Below, one piece after another: positions 51,265 to 60,816 of a DNA stretch of 64,000 nucleotides. A model generated the notes under the pieces. The model was not told the origin of the DNA, searched no databases, and saw only the letters and a program-made list of their open reading frames with translations. Source of the DNA: Dipylidium caninum (taxonomy: Eukaryota > Platyhelminthes > Cestoda > Cyclophyllidea > Dipylidiidae); contig QEYB01000406.1 of the NCBI GenBank assembly GCA_017562135.1, positions 372,001-436,000 on the forward strand. The letters run 5' to 3'. The translations under genes were made by a program, and so were the position numbers. How positions within the stretch are numbered: position 1 is the first letter of the stretch; the number at the start of each line of letters is the position of its first letter.

Positions 51265-52500
51265 TGGTATTATTTGGTCGGAAAAACGGGGAGCCTCCTG
51301 ATAACATCATATTCTCACCTTGGAGTTTTCGCCTTTCGCCTGCAGCCCGATTCCCCAGCGTTATCGCGATCCTCCGTCTGCAATTGCGCTCACGGGAAGC
51401 CAAATTGTCGACACCTTTGTTCCCACTTTTCTCTTTGCTTATATACAGTTTGAAGCACATCCAAGACCAACTATTTCGTCCAACTTCAAGCCGAAACCGT
51501 TTCCAAATTAACGACATTTCGCGAACTGCATGCACCGACTGTCCTCTTATCCGTCCCATCAAACCGCTAAAATGACCCGCTCGCGATTAGTCGAGGAAGG
51601 AGGATAATTCTCCCCTAACTGGCTTTATTTTTTTTTCATGCGAAGTTGTATAAGAACGTACTTGAAAAGTAAGGAATGCACGACACGACATCCACCTAAC
51701 AATAGGTCTGGCCTTATTTAAATATTCAGGGGAAAACAGGCTGTAGTAGTCACTTCCAGCCTCCTTCCCGTCCCGCTTGAAGTGAATTTCGTGTTTTATT
51801 TTCTTATTTCTGAAGGTAACTAATAGTAGAAGTTAAGCTGGCTATGGGACATCAAATTTCCTCGTGAGGACTGCCTTAGCATGAAACCCCTCATGTTCAC
51901 TTGAATTATCCGTACTTCGTGAAGAAAGACTGCTTTGAGGTGTATTTTAGACCAATTAATTATCTCCCACCTTCCCGGCTGAAACGATTTAATGCGAATT
52001 TAAGATTCCTCAAAACGTGTGTGAACGGTCGCCCCCTAGGTTTACGGGGTTAATTTTATTGTTTGCCATTGAAAGAAGAACTACTTAAAATGCAAACTCT
52101 TTCATCACCAACCCATACCGTAAGCTGGAATTCCACTGAGATGAATCAGAGTTGTTTGAACAATAGCTGAGGTGTTAATGAGAATTTTACCTTCTGTCTT
52201 AAAGAAATTCTCAAACTCTGCTTTCGGCCGCGTTGTCCACATTTACCATGAGAAATTGTGTGTTCATTCACATCGCGACTTAGTTGCGCCTATTATTCTA
52301 AAATTCCCTGGTTCAAAATCAAGCATAACACACTGATATCCAAAGCGCTGAATTCGAGCATATCTTCGCACTTTTTGCCTCTATTTTTATTACCTTTTCA
52401 TTCTAGTTTGTGAATTTAGTGTAAACCACCTATGCGTTTGGAATTTGTGCCTTCATGTGAACTGCCTTATAAATTATGACCCTGTTATGCATGTGCGTCG
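51265..52500. other. Non-coding AT-rich stretch
   Basis: Few ORFs, many stops in all frames, T-rich patches. Nothing recognised. Confidence 0.5.
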
Positions 52501-52507
52501 GCAACAA

Positions 52508-52582
52508 TTTTTTGTTGATCTGAGGTGTCGTTGCATGCCTTTTGGCTTGCCAACTAATGCAATTTTAGTTGGAATAAAGTAG
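52508..52582 (+). pseudogene. Possible fragment of a Ty3/gypsy-type reverse transcriptase
   Basis: One frame reads VDLRCRCMPFGLPTNA at 52514-52561. Ty3/gypsy reverse transcriptases have a strongly conserved stretch of the form x-x-MPFGL-x-NA-P in the palm domain, just after the first catalytic aspartate region. A stop follows seven codons later, and I could not find the catalytic YxDD box, an RNase H or an integrase nearby. The match is only about nine residues, so it may be a decayed remnant or a coincidence. Confidence 0.22.
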
Positions 52583-53165
52583 TGTAAAATTTCCCGGGCC
52601 CACCGCTAGCGAGTTGGTTTCCATCAAGAGAACTCCCTCATCCTAGAGGAGTTCCCACATAGTCGTTGAGGAGTTATTTATCGACTCACAGTAACTGTAA
52701 ATCTCTGCGATCTTCTTCTGAGTTCTTGGCAGTGAACGAAGTGTATCAAGGTGAATATGGAAACAGGAGGGTTTATTGCTTTCGCCACCGAACATATGAA
52801 GGAAAACAACTCACCCCCTTTATTATCGTCTCCAACTGAATTTAAAATGGGTTGTAATTGACGGGTATAAGATATAGGTATATTTAATGAGGAGGTTGAT
52901 GGTTGGTTTCAGTTAACCCACTTCAAGGATTTTTACCTTTCTTAAAATGGGAACGTCTGGTTTTCGTTGGGCCAACATAGTGATCGTAAGTAAGGTCACA
53001 ATTTACAAGTTTATTTGCCGAAGTATTTTGACAGTACTTCCAATATTCAGGTCGTCTTTTTAGGGGAAAGACGTTTAATTTCCCTAACGAAATTTTCTCC
53101 AGCTTTTGGCAATACGGGTGCTGAATAAATACTGCAATTGATACGACCGCGCGCAGACACACACG
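52583..53165. other. Non-coding stretch
   Basis: A - strand open frame at 52923-53162 begins with GTG rather than ATG and shows no recognisable domain. It runs towards the promoter-like module on its right, so a transcript in that direction cannot be excluded. Confidence 0.4.
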
Positions 53166-53290
53166 TGCGCACGCATGCGGACTAAGCCGATGATCCGTGG
53201 CGGCTGTGTGATTGGCTCTCAGTCACAACCAATCAGACGCCGGGTTGTCAACATTTACCACGTGCCTACCAATTGGAAAAGTGCTCTCAG
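53166..53290. promoter_or_regulatory. Promoter-like CCAAT/E-box module
   Basis: Within 66 bp there are an inverted CCAAT box (ATTGG, 53211-53215), a CCAAT box (53229-53233), an E-box CACGTG (53259-53264) and a CCAATTGG (53269-53276). A GCGCACGCATGCGG stretch resembling an NRF1-type site lies just before (about 53168-53180). Clustered CCAAT boxes in both orientations are typical of NF-Y dependent promoters. No TATA box is evident. The nearest confident gene downstream on the + strand is the LRR receptor, 7.5 kb away. Its 5'UTR acceptor implies a distant first exon, and a GTGAGT donor at 53494 could end that exon. Confidence 0.4.
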
Positions 53291-53493
53291 CTCAATCGTC
53301 CTCTGATCAGTGAAGGCGCGTCGAAGTGATAGCCACTTTCCACAGAGCGGGTCCCTCCGACCGTCGGATGCTTTGATACCTTATTGCCTGGTAGCAGTGA
53401 CAGAACTAGTTGGATGCAGCCTCTCTCAATCCTAATGATTAATGGATGTATCTTCGGCAGGTCCTGAAGTTTTCGGAACTTTCATAAGTCTAC

Positions 53494-53499
53494 GTGAGT
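53494..53499 (+). other. Splice-donor-like GTGAGT, possible end of a 5'UTR exon
   Basis: TCTAC|GTGAGT lies about 220 bp after the CCAAT/E-box module. It could be the donor that pairs with the acceptor at 60785-60786 in front of the LRR receptor, which would make an intron of about 7.3 kb. This is inference from position and consensus only. Confidence 0.2.
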
Positions 53500-53932
53500 T
53501 CTTCAGTTCCATGTAGACTACCTCGTGCTTTTTTGCCTACTACCAGATCGTTTTATTCTCTCCTCTCTTTCTTCCCCCCTCTCTCTCTGTCTCTGTTTCT
53601 CAGTGCGCGTTTGAGTTTCCGTTTAGCACAGTGGTTAGCCCCAAATTTTTCCAGTTATCTCGAGTCCATTGTAATCCAGAGAAGTGAAGTCTGCCACCTT
53701 ATGGGCGAGAATTTCAGAGATTCCTTAGGCTGTTGGTAGGTTTACAAATTAAATCAACTTCAACTTCTTTCACCCTCCTGCCCCCTAATATTGTTTCCCC
53801 CTTTCCCATTCTGGCGGACAACTTACTTGCTGTCGCCCTTCTTTATCAATTCATATTTTTTGAGATTCAGCAAAACCTATTTTGTTGGTTCGACCCATTT
53901 ATGGTTTGACGGTTTGAAAACTTGCTCATAAT

Positions 53933-53946
53933 CCCCCCCCCCCCCC
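53933..53946. repeat. C homopolymer (14 bp)
   Basis: Fourteen consecutive C bases following ATAAT. A slippage-prone site. Confidence 0.95.
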
Positions 53947-54514
53947 GAGATCATCTTCAAAATGCATTTGACACATCTGTGCCTGGTCATTTGTACCACT
54001 TTCCTTCCCCCTCCCCTGTTAACAGCCTGATTTCGCGGCATGTCCCCCTCATCTGCGGCATATCAAGCGTGTTAATTTATCGTCAGTCTGTACACGCGTC
54101 TGCGTGCCTTAAACGTTGGTGTGGGCTGTTTTTACTGGCCAGCACCGACCGGCGTCGCACCGATTTGTCGATTAGCTGGCGTGGAGAGCAGGGCTCAGGC
54201 CGAGGCTGAGGCCGCCGTCGCGCCTCGCGGCTTCGTGGACAAACAAGGCTGGTTGTGGTCGTTTTACTCACCGTGTTGTCAAAGTCGCTGCCTCCTGACA
54301 ACTGGTGGACAAGCGGCGCTAAAAAGGCAGTGCGGTGTTAGCCCTCCCTTTCACTAATTAGACAAGCCAGGTTGGAGTGGGAGGGGTTAGAGAGTAAGGG
54401 GGGTGGAGCAGAGGCAAAAGCAGGAGAAATACTGACTAAGACTTCCGTATGTTAAATTCCGCATACAGCGAAACAGCCAACAACTGTTCTTCATTCGTCT
54501 TGTCTGGCCCAAGA

Positions 54515-54547
54515 ACACACACATGCACACACACACACACACACACA
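54515..54547. repeat. (AC)n dinucleotide microsatellite
   Basis: An AC run with one TG interruption (ACACACACATGCACAC and on). It falls in the tail of a 161-codon - strand ORF (54491-54976), which it makes look longer, as a Cys-Val repeat. I do not regard that ORF as a gene. Confidence 0.95.
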
Positions 54548-56997
54548 GTATAGAGGTGGAGAGTTCCTCCAATTTTCCTTCAAACTGCTAATGGTCAAAC
54601 CTGACCCCTCTCCTCCCTTCGCCCTTGGTGCACCAACTGACGATGGTGGCAACAGCTGGGGCTTAGACTTGCACACACACGCACACCCCATCGTGGTTGC
54701 TATGACAGCGTACCTGTCTGTGTGTGGTGCCTCGGATTCCATTAGGGGAGGGACAGGAAGAGAGAAACGGGCCCTGGGCATGGCCAAACCGCAGTGACAT
54801 TTACATAGCCCCCCTTTAGGTCTACACACCCACGCCCCAGGAGCGATTATTATCCTCGCCTCGCCCACTACGCAATCCTGTCCAAAATGCCCCTTCTTAA
54901 AGGTTACACATTTGTAGTGCGATGTGAATTTCGGATAGATGTCTGATTTTTCACCCACGGTTGCCGCCAACTTCATTACATTTCATTTCTATTGAACTGT
55001 GGTGTCGATAGAATGCTAGTCCCAACTTAGCAATACTGCTCGATCTCCGTACTCCTCTTTAGGAGCTGGACCGAGTACTGTCGGTGAGTGATCGCCCCTC
55101 AATGCTTCGTGTTCATACGCTAAGTGTAGGCTCCGAATACGCCTCTCGGTCTTGGTCGTACTCTAAACGAGAGCGACTCGCTCACTTCCCCCCAGGTCTC
55201 TGTTAAGGTTGAGGTCTTAGTGTCGTCACCTGGTAGGAGCCATAAAGACAGTATTTTCTCTTCAATTGGTTCGGGGAGTGAGTACTACATGGTTCACTAC
55301 GAGATGGCCTTGCCACTACTTGTTTATGGGACGGGTTGGAAGTTCTCAGGCTCGAACAGCCTAACACGCAAACATCTAGGTGTATGCATGCCATAAGTAC
55401 GTGCGTACGTGCAAACACAGGCAGACCATGAAACTGGTCGTGTTATTTGGCTATCCGCGAGGCTCACGACTCAACTTCTTCCGTCCCATTTCATGCCCAG
55501 TCCGGGAAATGAGACTAAAAACATGGTATCCTCACTCTTCCTCCTCCGCCGTATTAAAACTACGCGTACAAAGTTCATGACTCTGTTTCGTTGTCCGACT
55601 GGCAGCCACACCATCTGTGCATGCTAATTGGGAATGCGGTATTAAAGTCTGTGAAGAATTGAGCGTGTCCGCAGCACTGCGACCTTTTTCTGTTCCTTTT
55701 ATTGTCAACGCTCGGAAGACGCATGTAGGCTCCGTAGCAGGTGTCAGATATGGACAAGTGTAAATGTGTGTGCCCCGGTGCGTGTATCGAATCTCGAATT
55801 ACATGCTCTTTCTCTACGCCTCAGCCTCCTCTTTCGAGGGCCGATTTTGTGGACACCACTTTTGTTTAGTGATTGCATTTCGGCTTCCATGGTACAAATC
55901 CGGGGTGAGTCTCACCAGTGCTGGTCATCGATGCCAGGGTTCATCTGTAGACGCTGCTGGCTGATTTGGGGTCATCGCGACCATCCCTCCTCTCCTCCTT
56001 TTTCGTGCTGAGAAATTCCCCGCCTCGTTCAACTTATTTCGCTCCTGCCGCTGCCGCCACTTATATCAGATGTCGGAGATAACGGTATACACGACTTTCA
56101 TGGTCGCTCCTTTGCCTATATAACCTTGGCAAAAAAAGGTGGAATCCCGGTAGCACTCAATCTGCACAAATATATTAGTAGGCGTCCAACATCAGGAGTG
56201 TAGATTTAGGGAGCAGAAAAATCGCATATTTTTTACTGTTTCCTTTACAAACGTAAGCACCTACTGCAAAATGCTTCCAAGAGCCTTGCTTTTCCCTTAA
56301 AAAGAGTATGTATTGAGAGACATGACACTGCCGCTGTGAATGTATTTCTTTCCAAAGCGAATTCTAATTTTCTCTATGACTAGTTCATTTCCGAAGTTCC
56401 TGAGTTTTAGTATTATTATCATGGAGTCAAAATACCGATGCCAGCGCTTGTTTTATTTGGACTATACTAATTTTCAAAATTTCACAGCTATTTGAATTAA
56501 TCAGGTCATGAGTTCAAATATTCGCTTTATCCGACACCAAAAGTACGTCTGTTTGTGGTGTCTTTCGCCATACCGTGTTACACTTTACGTATTGCTGTGT
56601 AAATGCATTTAAATTTTACGTGTTTTCCAGCCCTACACGACAAATGTTCCCTGCACACAAGCCAAGTTGACGATGCCTTGACAGTTGAGAGGTTGTATCA
56701 TCAACACATTTTAGATCGCCCTCACAATTCTGTAATTTTCCAACATTTCAATAGAAATTATCACTCTTAAACAGACGGACCAGTGTGTACCTCTGGGCCG
56801 GAACCTCGAATGCTAACGTTGAAATGACATATATTTGAGGAGGAGGCGTATAGACAAATGGAGAGAGTAGGTGGAAGAGAGTGTCAGCAACAATTGTGGT
56901 ATTGTTGATAGCGACAGCAAATTAATTAGATTAGTGCCATGCACTTCTGCCACTGCCACCCAAAATGGGAAGGTCTAATTAATAACGTCCTTCACGT

Positions 56998-57087
56998 TAG
57001 GGTCGGCGCGGCAGTTTCAGCCCGACCCTATGGCATCCGCCAGGCAGTAAAAGTCTCCAATTGAATCCCGCATGCCCTAAGGGCATG
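56998..57087. other. Run of three hairpins in 90 bp
   Basis: TAGGGTCGG (56998-57006) pairs with CCGACCCTA (57022-57030), a 9-bp stem. It is followed at once by TGGC-ATCC-GCCA (57031-57042), and after 28 bases by CATGCCC-TAA-GGGCATG (57071-57087). Homeodomain-type TAATTA sequences lie on both sides (56920-56934, 56976-56983 and about 57499-57504). A 9-bp stem of this kind can occur by chance a few times in 64 kb, so only the clustering is of note. Confidence 0.35.
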
Positions 57088-60000
57088 GCTTCAAGGGTCA
57101 ACAGGTCAGTTCTTGGGCAATAACTGTAAGAAAACCGGTGTACGCATTATCACATCAGTTACATGCCTCCTACACCACTGACATGTTATTTAACATGGAG
57201 AGAAGGATAGAGGTGACCGCAGCCAGAGGGATCTATCTTCCTGCCTCCAGGCAAATCTCGTCACAGTTGTTTTGACCTGAAGCCAAACTGGGGGAAAGGT
57301 CCCGTTAAGTATTTAAATAGAGGGCAAATCCTGCCTAATATGTAAATTACGTGTTTCAAAGGGCCGTCACTTTGCCTAATCCTCGTTCAACTCCAGACAG
57401 AAGGCGGACGTGAGGTCTGGTGCGTGTGTGGGATTAAACCTGCGTCAATGTTTCATATAAGCTGGAAGGCAGCATCGTTCCAACGTATAACAGGCAATAA
57501 TTAATGAAAGTGGCACATTATTCATAATTCAGTCCCCCCAATTGCCCGAAACCTATTCAATATCAGAGGTGAACAATGACCGCGGTGTGAGGTGGTGACT
57601 CATAAAAGGCCCCATTCGTAGCATTGTTCTTTCTACGTGGTCGGACCGTTTTGTGGAGGCGAGAGGAAGAGGTGCTGGGGAAAACAGTACTGGGGGGATA
57701 AAAAGGGACCTTATGAGTCATCTGAGAGTGTAGACGTTGGAGGAAGGAGCCACCGTGTGAGATATAGAGACGGGAATAAAAACGGCAGCGAGGGTCTTCA
57801 ACATATTCATCATTCATGTCAGGAATATCCTCTGTAATGGGAAGGATGGATGAGTGCACTCTCCTTCCCATGCCCAATTTTTTAACGCTAAGGTTTTGGT
57901 GTGGAGAGAGCGACGGAGGTAGGAATGTCGTATGAAATAAGCGTTGATGATTCATGTGTGTATTATGAGTTCATATCTTGGTTTGACCTCACAAGCAAAA
58001 TGTGACTCCTCCATGCTTTAATCTGGTTAGAACGCCACTTCTGGAACGGTCTATGGTGTTGAACTAACAGAAGTGATGCTATTTTGAGGAGGAGTTACTC
58101 ACCCTTGAATAGGTGGCTGACGAGCACTTAATTTTTGCCTCTTTTCTAGCATTTAGTGTCAGGCTGGTCAAGGGTGGATTCTAATTAGCCTAAATGGGCC
58201 TATTTGCACCCCCATTGTTGGAGCAATTGGAGTGGCTGGGAAGGCTAAACGACTGCACTTTCACTTCCCTTGTGGCTGCATTTACCGTGTAATTAATTTG
58301 GTCATGAAAATTAATAAAATTCAACAGTAGTTGTAACTGTCCCAACACTTTTGCCGACTTGATTGCGCGTACGCAGTGCCGTCATGTTGTATTAGCTGCT
58401 GTCTGAGGGCTGTTTTGTTGAATTTTTTGGTGCAAAACACTGAAAAGGGTTCTAAATCAGCGTTTTTCATGCGACGACACACCACCAAATTCTTTGCCTC
58501 TTCATCCACGGATCCATGTACCAACATCTCGATGAGGGAAATGTCCGCCATTAATACTTTTCTCGGCTTAATTACACCTAACGCTGTTTTTCGTGCCTAT
58601 CTGCGATCCACATATTTCTGTCGCAGCGCATGTGCCTGGGTAAGAGGAGGCCCGAATGAGACGACGGATCACATAGAGATCGAATTTCAGGCGTTTCGCT
58701 TAAATCTGGCGGGGCCATTAACTCCCGAGCCATTTCTACCCTTGTTGGAAAAAAAAAGTAGAAGTACTGGGGAAACGTCAACTTGGTGCATTAATATCGC
58801 ATTAGGTAGCATGAAGGTCGTGGACACGGACACCAGAAAATTAGGCTTTGCAATCATAATGCAGATGAGTCTTCCTGGGCAGCTTTGAGCTACACATGTA
58901 AAGGGACTAATCTTAAAATAGTTTTTAGAAGGGTGGAGGGGGGGAGGAGGAGAAAAGGGCGGAGGGTTGTGAGGGTTTCAGTTTCGATGATTCATGTCTG
59001 TCGGAGCTCCTCTTCACCGCCAGTTCGTGACTCCTTCGATTGCTGCCCATTGCACTCGCAGACGGGTGTGTGTGTCTCTGTCTTCCTCATCACCCCTCAT
59101 TTTCATGTTCCCCGAACCCCTCGCCATCACCACCACCGCCACCAACATTTCAGACTCAGGCGGCTCATTGGCTGGTGTTTTCCTCCTCAGCAGCTTGACA
59201 AACCAAAGCCGGGAGTGAGGACCAGTGAAAATCAGCACGATTGTCAGAGAAGTCGGAAATTGAGATTGTAGCAGGTGAATGTCTGGCCATCACTCTCTCC
59301 TCCCTTTTCTCTGTAAATTTCCGCGGCTGAAAATGAAGTTGGTTAAAAATTAATCAGTAAAGTAGCGACAGTCTCCTTTCTACCTTTTTTTTCCTCCGCT
59401 CTGCTTGTATGCCCTTCCGGTTGATTTTTTGGTATGGACAAAGGAGCGCCGGAAATCTCTTTGTTCCAGAATTTGGCTAAAACGCATGGACTTGAATCGA
59501 TCCTCGAAGTGGTGTCGCATTGGCTGGTCTCTCATTAACGCTTATGCGTCAGCTTCGAATGGAGTTGACATTTGGAAGTTGTTAAAAAAACACATACATT
59601 ATAGTCCAACGTCCCCATCTACACCAGACATCAAGGCTAAGAAATGTCGCACACCTCTTTAAGGCCTCTATAAATCACGAAATGAAGAAACACGCGTGCA
59701 GAAAGGCTCTCCGCACGAGGAGTGCACTCGGCTTCGAGTGTGAATGGCGAGGGTGATAATTTCCGCCTCTTCTGATACCACCTAAAGTTAGGATTTGCGG
59801 AACGTCTATTTGGCTTCCCTGCACACTTCAGAGGCGAGGTAGCCCGATAAGTAACTGCGTTCATTGCCTTGGTTGCAGCCTTCTGCGTAGGAGCAATACA
59901 ACATCTTTTTGTCCTCCCACATCGGCTAGCTATGCTTATTCTTCTAGCGTGATCGATTTCCATACATTGAGAAAAATGTATTTTTGAAAAGGGTTGTTAA

Positions 60001-60784
60001 ATCTCCTTACACTACCAAGGTTTCGCCGACATTATTTGATCAACAACCGTAGCAATAAGTCCACGGCAACCCTCGCTATCTCACCATGGTAACATGAACA
60101 GAAGGCTTCGATGGAAGAGCTGTTGAGTGTGCCCAGGTTATCACGATGAATAATGCGATGGTGTAGAGGTCATGAAGTAAACTTGTCTTGGTACAGTTGA
60201 TTTTCACCTCGTGCACTCCACCGACGTCCGTCGAACAGATTTTAGCACCCAACTTGACTGCATCCTACGGAGACTCGAAAACTGAATCTTTTCGATAGGG
60301 TAGTTCTGAGTGGAACTAGATTAATGTCTTCACAGTCGAGTTGCGCATATCTTTCACACAGAAAAGCGCCTTGTGTGGATTGGATTATCGCTCACACTTT
60401 CCGTGTCGGCGTCACACGCCTCCGCTGTGGGAAGTTGAGACGCCTTCTATTTCATGCACGCATTCACCTACGACGAACTCAGGTCACGGGGCCACGCGGA
60501 CACGTTTAGTCATGTCTATTTCGTGTTCCCGAGACAAGTGCCGCATCAATGGTACCTGCGCGTGTTTTTAATCTCATGTGACCTTGTATCCTAACCACTC
60601 TGCCTTGTCTCCGTTCCTGCGGCGGCAGACCGCCTGCGGTAGCCGGTTAAGTGTGTTCAGTTGACTTTCAATGCTGACCGCTGTTTCTTTGACCAGTGAT
60701 TCGGCGCAAGATTAATGATCACTGTTCTGACGAAATTATTGTCAACCTGTAGTCGTGTAAAACGGTTTGTCTTTCTTTTATTGC
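57088..60784. other. Upstream region of the LRR receptor gene, non-coding
   Basis: If the receptor's first exon lies further left, this is intron. It has AT-rich ATTA-containing patches (57492-57530 and 58288-58322) of the kind bound by homeodomain proteins, and a G-rich tract. A 170-codon ORF at 58376-58888 shows no recognisable domain and is within what chance allows. The pyrimidine tract before 60785 is the last part of the presumed intron. Confidence 0.45.
58930..58975 (+). repeat. G-rich tract, potential G-quadruplex
   Basis: GGG runs at short intervals (GGGTGGAGGGGGGGAGG, then GGGCGGAGGG and GAGGG) on the + strand. It lies about 1.9 kb upstream of the LRR receptor start. Confidence 0.7.
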
Positions 60785-60786
60785 AG
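60767..60786 (+). other. Strong 3' splice acceptor in the 5'UTR of the LRR receptor
   Basis: TGTCTTTCTTTTATTGCAG is a near-ideal pyrimidine tract and AG (60785-60786). The next bases carry an in-frame TAA at 60802-60804 before the ATG at 60817, so the exon starting at 60787 begins with 30 nt of untranslated leader. The acceptor may serve a conventional 5'UTR intron or addition of a spliced leader, which is common in flatworms. Confidence 0.75.
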
Positions 60787-60816
60787 ATAATTTTACTTGG
60801 ATAAACTAACAACTTG

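Larger units (their letters stand above)
53500..56997. other. Non-coding stretch with simple repeats
   Basis: Contains a T/C-rich tract at about 53553-53602, the C homopolymer and CA microsatellite listed separately, and a GC-rich segment at 54140-54240. The region from about 56200 to 56960 is AT-rich with several ATTA/TTAATTA sequences (for example 56920-56934). No ORF is convincing. Confidence 0.5.

Noticed and set aside
51076..51562. Overlapping 125- and 126-codon ORFs on opposite strands
   Set aside because: The + frame starts with GTG, the frames mirror each other and carry no domain; most likely chance.
54491..54976. 161-codon - strand ORF ending in a Cys-Val repeat
   Set aside because: The C-terminal part is a translated CA microsatellite, and the rest shows no domain.
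56600..56620. miR-277-like TAAATGCATTT
   Set aside because: The match stops after 11 bases and the local pairing is due to AT-rich palindromes.
58376..58888. 170-codon + strand ORF
   Set aside because: No recognisable domain, no splice or promoter context, length near the chance limit. It probably lies in an intron of the receptor gene.
60814..60816. TTG as start of the LRR receptor
   Set aside because: A longer reading frame can begin at this TTG, but eukaryotic nuclear genes start at ATG and the very next codon is ATG. I set the start at 60817.
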